A stretch of 24,347 bases of DNA, taken from contig JANLPR010000191.1 of NCBI GenBank assembly GCA_031367345.1, positions 1 through 24,347 of the forward strand, given 5' to 3'. This document shows, piece after piece, positions 15,885-23,565 of this stretch. How positions within the stretch are numbered: the stretch's first letter is position 1; the number at the start of each line of letters is the position of its first letter. The stretch is from JADKIH01 sp031367345 (GTDB lineage: Bacteria > Bacteroidota > Bacteroidia > AKYH767-A > 2013-40CM-41-45). Both the position numbers and the translations under genes were made by a program. The notes under the pieces were generated by a model, which was not told where the DNA came from, searched no databases, and saw nothing but the letters and a program-made list of their open reading frames with translations.

Positions 15885-16862
15885 TTAAAAAGTCATTGCA
15901 AGAGATGCAAGACATGTCTTTCCTGAATAGTTGAGAAAATATGAAGGATGATATTTACTTTTATGTACAAAAGAAGTAGTTGAATGAGCTGTAGTAGTCT
16001 GTTCTTTATTTTCTTTCGCTCGGTTGCAAATTTGTTTTGCGCAGAAATAACCGAGTAGACCTCCTGTAAAAACGTCGGACGACCAGTGCTGATGTTCGAT
16101 AATTCTTGAAACTCCCACAAGTGCGGCCAAAGAATAAGAAACAATTGGAACAGCTCTAATGTCTGAATATTGAGTTGCAAAAACAGTAGCAATAGAAAAT
16201 GCCGTTGCAGTATGACCGGAAGGAAATGCATCGAAATAAGAAGGAGGTAATTTTTCATTCTTCTCGGTAAATTGTTGAATTGGTCCGCCCCATCTGTGAT
16301 CACCGGTGATATAAAAATCGAATGGACGAGCTCTTCCGGTTGATAATTTTATTAAACGAGTCCAGATAGAAGATGTAATTAATGCTTCACCGAGTAATGC
16401 AGATGTTTCAATTCCTTTTTCGTTGTGAGAAAGTAAGCTATACCCAGCAAACAAGGCAGAAAGTCCCAAACCATAATTACCTCCAAGTTCAGTAAAGGAA
16501 GCATTGAATCGAGAGAATGACTGACGTTTATCTTTCACGGGACTAAAAAAATGATCGATGTTTCGATCTTTAAGAATTAAGATGGTAGTTGTGATAGCTC
16601 CTGCCCCGATACCGATCAGTTGATTTTTTTGGAGATGCAATGGGAAAGTAGCTTGACTTACAAAATCAGATTTTAATGCTTTGAAAAAGGAAGTTGATTC
16701 AGAAATAGAAACATCATTTCCTCCTTTCAATGAAAGTGGATCATTACCAAACATAGATGTCCAAGCAAATAGCCAAATTAGCGTCAGATAAATATTAAAA
16801 AATGAATAATGTTTTTTTTCGCCAGTTATTTGCGCTGAAATCTCGACTGATTTTCCTAACAT
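15885..16862 (-). CDS. PAP2-family phosphatase
   Basis: A 325-residue protein with all three canonical PAP2 motifs: K172-LSTGRA-R179-P180, P-S-G-H217, and S252-R253-IIEHQ-H259-WSS-D263. The family removes phosphate from lipid phosphates or isoprenyl pyrophosphates (PgpB/BcrC-type) at the outer face of the inner membrane, or acts on soluble phosphate esters. The substrate cannot be told from sequence. A hydrophobic segment at about 22-38 (FNIYLTLIWLFAWTSMF) anchors or exports it. The last residues, SGKTCLASLAMTF, do not resemble the tail of the downstream paralogue and overlap a palindromic repeat (15909-15920), so the native C-terminus may have been replaced. It is first in a two-gene tandem, 13 nt apart. 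A near-consensus -7 box (TACCTTGG) lies about 35 nt upstream of the ATG. Confidence 0.9.
   Translation of the reverse strand: MLGKSVEISAQITGEKKHYSFFNIYLTLIWLFAWTSMFGNDPLSLKGGNDVSISESTSFFKALKSDFVSQATFPLHLQKNQLIGIGAGAITTTILILKDRNIDHFFSPVKDKRQSFSRFNASFTELGGNYGLGLSALFAGYSLLSHNEKGIETSALLGEALITSSIWTRLIKLSTGRARPFDFYITGDHRWGGPIQQFTEKNEKLPPSYFDAFPSGHTATAFSIATVFATQYSDIRAVPIVSYSLAALVGVSRIIEHQHWSSDVFTGGLLGYFCAKQICNRAKENKEQTTTAHSTTSFVHKSKYHPSYFLNYSGKTCLASLAMTF
15888..15920. repeat. Palindromic repeat overlapping the 3' end of a PAP2 gene
   Basis: AAGACATGTCTT (15909-15920) is a perfect 12-bp palindrome, next to GCAAGAGATGCAAGA, which contains a short direct repeat. It encodes the C-terminal KTCLASLAMT of the PAP2 protein. 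Such composition suggests a small dispersed element captured at the gene end. Confidence 0.4.
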
Positions 16863-17233
16863 ATATCTAGTAGTTCATTAAATTATATTCAGCTGCCAAG
16901 GTAGTCTTAATCAATACAAGAATAAATGATAAGAATGTGAATTTACAGAGTAAACAAGCGGTGTCTATAAATCACTTTTTGATGGCTATGGTCAGGAGCT
17001 GAGGGTTAAAAACTAATTACTAAAGATCAGTGGTTGAAATTCGGCGAAAATTAAATATTGAATGTTAGAAATTAAAAATCGATTACATATTAGTCTCAAA
17101 TATTTAAGGATTTCTAATAACCACTCAAGAAGTATTTAACCTACATTATAAATAATTTGAGCCAAAATAAATTTCAACAAAGAACATCATTTTAATTAGG
17201 AGCCGCTTATACATTATTACAATATCATTGCTA
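16863..17233. other. AT-rich intergenic region without recognisable gene
   Basis: This 371-bp gap lies upstream of the PAP2 pair and downstream of the ELWxxDGT gene (both minus strand). I read both strands and found no credible ORF, RNA gene or repeat. The part nearest 16863 should hold the PAP2 promoter. Confidence 0.5.
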
Positions 17234-17275
17234 ACAAAAAAACGGACTTAGAAGTTTATCCAAGTCCGTTTTTCA
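17234..17275 (-). terminator. Intrinsic terminator after the ELWxxDGT gene
   Basis: AACGGACTT (17241-17249) and AAGTCCGTT (17262-17270) form a perfect 9-bp stem around a 12-nt loop. A run of seven A (T on the minus strand) at 17236-17242 follows the stem in the sense of the minus-strand gene ending at 17293. Five T on the other side could make it bidirectional. Confidence 0.9.
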
Positions 17276-17292
17276 AAAATCGTATTTGTATT

Positions 17293-18924
17293 CTAATTAA
17301 GAATAATTTTACCGGTAGCTGTAAAATTATTCTCTGAAATTACTTTGTATAAATAAATTCCCGAGGAGAGATTGGCCTTTTCAACAATTACCGAATTGTT
17401 GTTAAACATTTTTCTTCCCACCTCATTTCCTAGTACATCTAATAGTACTAGCTCTGCTTTTATATTTTCAGCAATACCATGAATTTGAATGGTTGTTTCA
17501 GTAGTAAATGGGTTAGGCACAGCTGTAGTAGATAATTGCACTTTGCTAAGGCCATTTATTCCAACAGAGATATCAAGTGCCCAGAGTTCTACAGAATGAA
17601 CACCATCAGAAGCTGCAAAGTAAAGTGTATTATTTACCACCGTCAAATTGCTAGGCGATGAATTATTTACTCCCGGGTTGATATCATAAACAAATACTGT
17701 TCCCGATGTAGTTCCGTCAGTTTTCCATAATTCCGTTCCATTAACATCATTTGTTCCTGAAAAATAAACAAATCCATTTGCAAAAGTAAAGTTTCTAAAT
17801 TCTGAAAAAGCAAAATTACCCGGATAAATATCTTTCAGCATGTTGGTCCCTGCGCTCGTTCCATCACTTGTCCATGGTTCTCTTCCATTTGTATCATCAA
17901 CTGCACTAAAATACAAAACTCCATTTACATTGGCCAGATTAGAAGGTTGGTAACCTAGTGTACCGATAATTTTTACGATAGAGGTTCCCGAAGATGTTCC
18001 ATCGCTTTTCCATAGTTGAGGGCCATTTACTCCATCATTAGCTACAAAAAAAAGTGTTCCGTTAACGTTAGTCATTTCCGCAAGATTACCATCGCCTGCT
18101 CCAGGATTGATATCTTTTACCATTACAGTTCCTGAAGAGGTGCCATCACTTTTCCAAAGTTCAAAACCATCTGTTCCATTACTTGCAGTGAAAAATAATA
18201 CACCATTCACATCTACAAATAAATATGGGTAACCACCAAAAGCCCCTGGCGTAATATCTTTCACCATAACTGTTCCGCCCGAAGTACCATCGCTTTTCCA
18301 AAGTTCAACACCATTCACTCCATCATCGGCCGCAAGAAAAATAATATTATTTGAAGCGATTGGCACAGAATTATTATTTCCGGTCGTACCCGGGTAAATA
18401 TCCTTAACCAATGATGTTCCTAAGCTAGTACCATCTGTCTTCCATAATTCATATCCATGAGAACCATCTTCAGCTATAAAAAACAGATTATTATTTGCTT
18501 GCACTAATGGATTATTATTAAAACAGGCATCGGCTGTACCGGAATTGATGTCGGTTAACATTGTTGTCCCGGAAGATGTACCATCACTTTGCCATATTTC
18601 TCTTCCTCCTACTCCCCATTCAGTGGCATTAAAATACATCATGCCATTAAATAGTGTTATGTTTTGAGGTGTAGAAGACGAACCTAGGTTGCTTATGTCT
18701 TTAACCATAAACGTACCGGCATCTGTTCCATCACTTGTATAAAGTTCATTACCTAATAAATAATCGGACGCACTTAGATACAGTTTACCATTGAATGGAG
18801 TGAGATTTGCCGGAAATCCGTTAGATCCCACACCAATATCTTTGACGAGGTAAGGTACCTGACCATCTATGGACATCGAAAATAAAAAGATAGTAAATAA
18901 TAATTTTGTAATTTTTTTGATCAT
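17293..18924 (-). CDS. ELWxxDGT-repeat secreted protein with T9SS type A tail
   Basis: A 543-residue protein with a signal peptide (MIKKITKLLFTIFLFSMSIDG). The body is a tandem of ELWxxDGT repeats about 46 residues apart: ELYTSDGT (60-67), EIWQSDGT, ELWKTDGT, ELWKSDGT, ELWKSDGT, QLWKSDGT, EPWTSDGT, ELWKTDGT, and a final degenerate ELWALDI. Each unit also has (L/M)VKDI-x-PG and a LFF.A.DG..G segment, predicting one propeller blade per unit. From about residue 465 a T9SS type A domain follows (TTAVPNPFTTETTIQIHG...SSGIYLYKVISENN). Exported through T9SS; binding partner or function unknown. It is monocistronic by the look of its own terminator. The near-identity of neighbouring units (KSDGTSSGTVMVKDI) points to recent duplication or gene conversion among repeats. 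Confidence 0.93.
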   Translation of the reverse strand: MIKKITKLLFTIFLFSMSIDGQVPYLVKDIGVGSNGFPANLTPFNGKLYLSASDYLLGNELYTSDGTDAGTFMVKDISNLGSSSTPQNITLFNGMMYFNATEWGVGGREIWQSDGTSSGTTMLTDINSGTADACFNNNPLVQANNNLFFIAEDGSHGYELWKTDGTSLGTSLVKDIYPGTTGNNNSVPIASNNIIFLAADDGVNGVELWKSDGTSGGTVMVKDITPGAFGGYPYLFVDVNGVLFFTASNGTDGFELWKSDGTSSGTVMVKDINPGAGDGNLAEMTNVNGTLFFVANDGVNGPQLWKSDGTSSGTSIVKIIGTLGYQPSNLANVNGVLYFSAVDDTNGREPWTSDGTSAGTNMLKDIYPGNFAFSEFRNFTFANGFVYFSGTNDVNGTELWKTDGTTSGTVFVYDINPGVNNSSPSNLTVVNNTLYFAASDGVHSVELWALDISVGINGLSKVQLSTTAVPNPFTTETTIQIHGIAENIKAELVLLDVLGNEVGRKMFNNNSVIVEKANLSSGIYLYKVISENNFTATGKIILN

Positions 18925-19345
18925 GATGTATGAAGAGTTAACATTTAAAAAGCAATTGCTGTTTCAACTGAACACAGCACATTAAGTATGATGAAATCTG
19001 AACTACTGACTTGCATAAAAGAAACAGGTAATTAGCTAAAAAAGTGTTGAACTTATAGACGAATAAAAAAAAAGCGCAAAATGGATTGCTATTAATTAGT
19101 GTATAATAATACTAATATGGGAAAATCAGCAAATTATCTAAAAGCGAAATGTCCGAATGGCAACATGCTTCAACGCTGTAAACGATGGCAATGTACAATA
19201 TAAAACCCTAACAGCATTAAGAAAAATTAATGGTTCAAAAAACAAATCGGAAATATGTTTAATTGTAAAAAAGAATATCTTCCAATTGAAGACTCGATAA
19301 AATTACATATCATTCAATGAAAAAAAATAATTTAAGCGTTATCAA
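18925..19345. other. AT-rich intergenic region
   Basis: This 421-bp gap separates the ELWxxDGT gene from porP/sprF. It contains a 28-codon plus-strand ORF (19117-19203) encoding a Lys/Cys-containing peptide, which I do not call as a gene. A weak minus-strand hairpin (TCTTC/GAAGA, 19278-19292) is followed on that strand by a T-rich run at 19267-19272 and could terminate the porP transcript. No RNA gene is recognised. Confidence 0.45.
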
Positions 19346-20410
19346 TTAAAAGAACTTCGGCATCTTATTATTATGACGTGAACGCTGACCGCGTTTGATC
19401 ATAGAGACATACGAAAAATTAATTTCAATACTACTTGTTGAGGCAGCTGATGTTGAAAGCGACGACACATTACTATCGTATGAAATACCAAGACCTAACG
19501 TGTTATACTCAACTCTTGCATTCACCACAATTGCATCGTCCCAACGATAAAATCCCCCGAGATAAAAATAGGCTTCCTTTTGATAATTAGTATAGCGCGA
19601 TTTAAACTGAATTTTATTTTTAAATAATCCGCCAAACATAATTTCTTGCTGTGAACCTTGCGACATATAAATTGCTTTCGGTAAAATCCACATATAGGCA
19701 TCACGTGTTAACGCAATTTCTCCGGAAGAATGAACAGTAAGTTTTCGTTGAAGCGGAGATTCTTGTTTTAAAAAGAAAGTAACATTAGGACTTCCAACAT
19801 GCGACATTGCTGCTCCGATATTAAATGAATTTACTCCATCAGGAACATAAAAATAATTTAACCCTGCGTTGAAATCAAGATAAGAGAATTGTTGTAGCTG
19901 AATATTTTCAAAGCTTGAAGCTGTTGGATCAAATGCATCGCCATTCCATTGTGAATCCCATGTAGCTTTGGTAAGATCGATCGACTGCTGATTTAATCCT
20001 GCTTGAAATCCAACAGAAAGAAACTGATCATTTTGATCGGTGAGGGCTTGTGTATATGAAAGCGATCCTTCAAAAATCGTATTGCTATATCCCGCCAATC
20101 CAGCTTTGTCTTGATAGATTAACACACCTATTCCGAAATAATTACTTCCTATCAACCCTTTTCCTACGGGAGCATCGGCAGAAATATGAAAAGTTGTATA
20201 GCCTTCACCTAAGCCTGACCATTGACGTCGATACAAATTACTAATCCTCGCCTTGCCATCAAAAACGCCAGTGTTAGCAGGATTAAGCACAAGAGGTGCA
20301 TTATAGAATTGAGAAAAATGGACATCCTGTGCAAGCATAGGTGTTGCAAACTGCAATGCTAAAGCAAATAGTACAACGATTATTTTTATGTCTTTCAAAA
20401 TTCTTCGCAT
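19346..20410 (-). CDS. PorP/SprF-family type IX secretion membrane protein
   Basis: A 354-residue outer-membrane protein with a signal peptide ending in PMLAQ. The mature start, DVHFSQFYNAPLVLNPANTG, is the hallmark of the PorP/SprF family. It is followed by YRRQWSGLGEGYTTFHISADAP and a chain of amphipathic strands (FLSVGFQAGLNQQSID, GLNYFYVPDGVNSFNIGAAMSHVG) expected of a beta-barrel. PorP/SprF proteins hold or tether specific T9SS cargo at the cell surface. Multiple paralogues are usual, so this need not be the core PorP. The gene begins 17 nt after the stop of the CHU_C adhesin gene and is probably cotranscribed with it, making the adhesin its likely client. The conserved family C-terminal region is present and there is no truncation. 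Confidence 0.93.
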   Translation of the reverse strand: MRRILKDIKIIVVLFALALQFATPMLAQDVHFSQFYNAPLVLNPANTGVFDGKARISNLYRRQWSGLGEGYTTFHISADAPVGKGLIGSNYFGIGVLIYQDKAGLAGYSNTIFEGSLSYTQALTDQNDQFLSVGFQAGLNQQSIDLTKATWDSQWNGDAFDPTASSFENIQLQQFSYLDFNAGLNYFYVPDGVNSFNIGAAMSHVGSPNVTFFLKQESPLQRKLTVHSSGEIALTRDAYMWILPKAIYMSQGSQQEIMFGGLFKNKIQFKSRYTNYQKEAYFYLGGFYRWDDAIVVNARVEYNTLGLGISYDSNVSSLSTSAASTSSIEINFSYVSMIKRGQRSRHNNKMPKFF

Positions 20411-20427
20411 TAAAAATTAGTACTTAC

Positions 20428-22500
20428 TTATCTTACTAAGGTTACACTTCCAGTTTTACTTGTTGTTTTACCGTCAGAATAATTGATGGTTACAACATAG
20501 GTGAAAACACCCGGATTCAACTCTTTTCCTTTATAACTTCCATCCCATCCTATCGACGGATTGTTTGTTTCAAATACAAGTTCTCCCCATCTATCATAAA
20601 CAGAGAAACGAACGCCAAATAGATTATTTCCACGTAAAAATAAATAATCGTTGTGACCATCGCCATTAGGAGAAAAAGAATTTGGAACAAAGAAATCGTT
20701 GTTATGCAAAATCGTAACGACTACTTGCCGTGTAGTTGTACATCCGAAACCATCGGAGATAGTACAAATATAAATAGTGGTTTCGAGCGGACTTGCAATT
20801 GGAGTTGGCGATGTAGCGCTATCTAATCCAAGAGCCGGCGACCAACTGTATGTTAATCCTCCGCCTGCTGTCATCTGATAACTACTCCCAAAATACATAG
20901 CAGTATCTGGTCCAACAAAAGCCGTCGGAACACTTTCAATGCGTATGTATGAATATTTTATAACTGTGTCTGAACCATATTGATTTGTTACGATCAACTG
21001 AACATCGTACAAGCCATCGGTAGCATACTGAATGCCGGCCGGATTTTGTTGGCTGGAAGTATCAACGATTGCACCCGGAAAATACCACGACCAAGAAGTA
21101 AAAGGTCCACCGGCAACTATTTGTCCAGTGAAAGCAATCGAAACGCGCGAACAAGCTTGAGTTATATTAGCAGTGAAATCGGCTTGAGGCAATGGACATA
21201 CATTAGCAAGAATATAATTTGTTTTTGTTAAAGAATCGGTGCCATATTGATTTCCGACAGTAAGAGTTACCGAATAAGATCCGGGAGTAGCATAGCATAC
21301 CGTTGGATTAGCAGAAGTGCTGGTAGAAGGATTTCCACCGGGGAACGACCACAACCAAGAAGTAGCACCACCCGTAGAAAGATCGGTGAATGAAATACAT
21401 TCTCTTTCACAAATAACAGAATCGCTTGCTACGAAATCAGGGTTTGGAGGCGTGCAAGCATTTACAACCATGTAATTTAATTTTGTAGCAGTATCACTTC
21501 CGGCAGGACTAGAAACGATAAGCTGAACAGAATACGTTCCGGGATTTGCAAAAACAATATTAGTAGGATTTTGCGCTGATGATGTTCCGGGAGTTCCGCC
21601 AATAAAAGTCCAATTATAATTAAGAGCAATAGTAGTTGTATCAGCAAAAAAATTAACAGAACCGCCGGCACATATTACAGTATCGCTTGCAGTGAAATCG
21701 GCGATCGGTGTTGTTAAGCTAGCTAACAAAATACTATCGATAGCAACAGAGGGATTGCTGGCACCAGCACCTAATCCGATGTTCTTCCATCGAAAACCAA
21801 TTTTTACTGCAGGATTATTATTAGCCGATGAAGGCAAAGCAATAGTGTATAACGACCATTTAAAGATGGTAGTATCACTAGCACAAAAAGCAGTTCTAGG
21901 TAATTCCGCAAGAGTAGTCCAAGCGCTTCCGTTATAATATTCTACAAATGTATTGTCATTATTACTTCCCGGCTCATCTAATTTTCCGAGAAGATAATTA
22001 AAGTTAAGGACGAGCGATGAAACTCCGATGCAATTTATCACCGGCGACTCAACACGTTTTTCTGTAACTTCCGTAAGCATGAATCCACCCGGATCGTAGA
22101 TAGCACCGCAATCTCCATACGGACAACTGATAGCGGCCGTGATACTATTTTCAGAACCAAAAACATTTCCAATATGTAGCGATCTTTTTGTTTGAGCAGC
22201 ATTGGTTTTGCAACCCTTTACAGCACAATTACCTGAAGTTTGTCCGGGTTCCGTGGCACTGATAAACCACTCATTGGCTTTGGTACCTTGAGTTCCGATT
22301 GGGCTCACGCTCCAAACACCACCCGAAGATGGACTCAAATAACCGGCAGCGATAGCACCGGAATCGCAGATACCAGATGTTGACCCAAAATCATCGAAGA
22401 AAATGGGAGTTTGTGCATTGGCCTTCACTCCACAAAAGATGGAAATGATTGCGATAACGATGTTTCGGTAAAGTTTACCGGTAAAGTATTGGTGATCCAT
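20428..22500 (-). CDS. PKD-domain adhesin with gliding-motility (CHU_C, T9SS type B) C-terminal domain
   Basis: A 690-residue surface protein. After the signal peptide (ending VKANAQ, about residue 30) a jelly-roll-like domain extends to about residue 262 (DDFGS...ESPVINCIGVSSLVLNFNY...GFRWKN). Three PKD domains follow, at about 266-350, 352-434 and 438-520, each starting (A/P)DF-x-A and ending PG.Y.V.L.V.N..G.D. Next is a Cys-containing Ig-like segment (GPDTAMYFGSSYQM...YICTISDGFGCTTT, about 525-595). The CHU_C domain runs from about 605 to the end (NSFSPNGDGHNDYLFLRG...YDRWGELVFE...GWDGSYKGKELNPGVFTYVV), which directs type-B T9SS secretion. It directly precedes porP/sprF, its probable membrane partner. 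A weak promoter (TAAATTGG, 22518-22525) lies in the 50-bp gap after meaB. Confidence 0.93.
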   Translation of the reverse strand: MDHQYFTGKLYRNIVIAIISIFCGVKANAQTPIFFDDFGSTSGICDSGAIAAGYLSPSSGGVWSVSPIGTQGTKANEWFISATEPGQTSGNCAVKGCKTNAAQTKRSLHIGNVFGSENSITAAISCPYGDCGAIYDPGGFMLTEVTEKRVESPVINCIGVSSLVLNFNYLLGKLDEPGSNNDNTFVEYYNGSAWTTLAELPRTAFCASDTTIFKWSLYTIALPSSANNNPAVKIGFRWKNIGLGAGASNPSVAIDSILLASLTTPIADFTASDTVICAGGSVNFFADTTTIALNYNWTFIGGTPGTSSAQNPTNIVFANPGTYSVQLIVSSPAGSDTATKLNYMVVNACTPPNPDFVASDSVICERECISFTDLSTGGATSWLWSFPGGNPSTSTSANPTVCYATPGSYSVTLTVGNQYGTDSLTKTNYILANVCPLPQADFTANITQACSRVSIAFTGQIVAGGPFTSWSWYFPGAIVDTSSQQNPAGIQYATDGLYDVQLIVTNQYGSDTVIKYSYIRIESVPTAFVGPDTAMYFGSSYQMTAGGGLTYSWSPALGLDSATSPTPIASPLETTIYICTISDGFGCTTTRQVVVTILHNNDFFVPNSFSPNGDGHNDYLFLRGNNLFGVRFSVYDRWGELVFETNNPSIGWDGSYKGKELNPGVFTYVVTINYSDGKTTSKTGSVTLVR

Positions 22501-22550
22501 ACGATTTTAAAAGCGAACCAATTTACACTTATTTTGGAAATTTCTCAACT

Positions 22551-23462
22551 TCACTTTTTATAAAGATCGGCAAATAAATAAAGGTTAAAATCCGCTTTTT
22601 GAGCTGCTTTACTTATTTCTTGTCTGATCTCCTCTTTATTTATGTCTTTCATCCGATGACGGCGAATTAAATGATAGGCCTTTTCGGCCAGCAAATAATT
22701 TTTTCTATCATTTTTTGAAAGTGCACGACCGTGTTTGTTAATCTGATCTATCAGTTCTTCAACACCATTGAATTGTGAGGCAACAGTTTTTATAACCGGA
22801 ACAATCCAATCTGATGTCATTTGCTGATGCATCATTTTCTGGAGATTGTTGACTAGCGTATCGGCACCTTCTCTGTCAGCTTTATTGACAACGAAAATAT
22901 CTGCAATTTCCATTATGCCCGATTTAAGTGTTTGCACTTCATCGCCCGATTCAGGAACTACTACTACTACAGTGGTATCAGCTAATCCGGCAATTTCTAC
23001 TTCCGACTGACCAACACCTACAGTTTCTACAATGACCAGGTCGAAATTAGCGGCACAAAGAACATCTGTTATTTCAATAATTTTTTCTGAGAGCCCACCG
23101 AGCGATCCTCTGGTGGCTAATGAGCGAATGAATACGTTATTATTATTGAAATGTTCCGCCATTCTTAACCGATCGCCAAGGAGAGAACCAAAGTTAAAAG
23201 GCGACGTTGGGTCAACCGCCACGATGGCAACATTTTTATTCTCATTCTCGGTAAGTACACGAAGTAAAGCGTTGATGAGCGTACTTTTCCCGGCTCCTGG
23301 AGGCCCGGTAATACCGACCACAGGTATATTTTTACGTTGAATATTTTTAAGAATAGTTTCCCACCCTTCCAGTTCATTTTCCACAATAGTAATAGCACGA
23401 GCAATCGCTTTTCGGTCGCCGGAATTCAATGCACTAAGAAAGGTTTTGTACTCTTCGTTCAA
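22551..23462 (-). CDS. meaB: MeaB/ArgK-family GTPase (methylmalonyl-CoA mutase chaperone)
   Basis: A 303-residue P-loop GTPase of the SIMIBI class that protects and reactivates adenosylcobalamin-dependent methylmalonyl-CoA mutase. The N-terminus carries NSGDRKAIARAITIVENE, typical of the family. Walker A is G53-PPGAGKS60. The VDPTSPFNFGSLLGDRLRM switch block, ETVGVGQSEVEIAG with TVVVVVPESGDEVQTLKSGIMEIADIFVVNKAD (NKxD base recognition), and the C-terminal helical dimerisation arm are all present. The start is TTG at 23460-23462: an in-frame stop lies at 23505-23507, and the first ATG codon downstream would remove the P-loop. A Bacteroidota promoter lies directly upstream. Mutase subunits are not in this window. 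The three-gene order with the adhesin and porP is probably incidental. Confidence 0.93.
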   Translation of the reverse strand: MNEEYKTFLSALNSGDRKAIARAITIVENELEGWETILKNIQRKNIPVVGITGPPGAGKSTLINALLRVLTENENKNVAIVAVDPTSPFNFGSLLGDRLRMAEHFNNNNVFIRSLATRGSLGGLSEKIIEITDVLCAANFDLVIVETVGVGQSEVEIAGLADTTVVVVVPESGDEVQTLKSGIMEIADIFVVNKADREGADTLVNNLQKMMHQQMTSDWIVPVIKTVASQFNGVEELIDQINKHGRALSKNDRKNYLLAEKAYHLIRRHRMKDINKEEIRQEISKAAQKADFNLYLFADLYKK

Positions 23463-23479
23463 GTAGATGGTATTTAGAG

Positions 23480-23509
23480 CAAAGAAACAAGAATCATTGA
23501 GAAATCAAA
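23480..23509 (-). promoter_or_regulatory. Candidate promoter of meaB
   Basis: The minus strand has TTTG (23506-23509), an 18-nt spacer, then TTTCTTTG (23480-23487), one mismatch from TAnnTTTG. Transcription would start about 10-15 nt before the TTG start codon at 23462, which supports that start. Confidence 0.45.
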
Positions 23510-23565
23510 AGCGTTTTTATTGAAGAGATTGGTACAAGAAGGATGAAGTAAGAAAAAATATCCTA

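Noticed and set aside
17293..18924. Regularly spaced repeats that might suggest a CRISPR array
   Set aside because: The period of about 138 bp is coding (ELWxxDGT units in frame). There are no short identical repeats with unique spacers.
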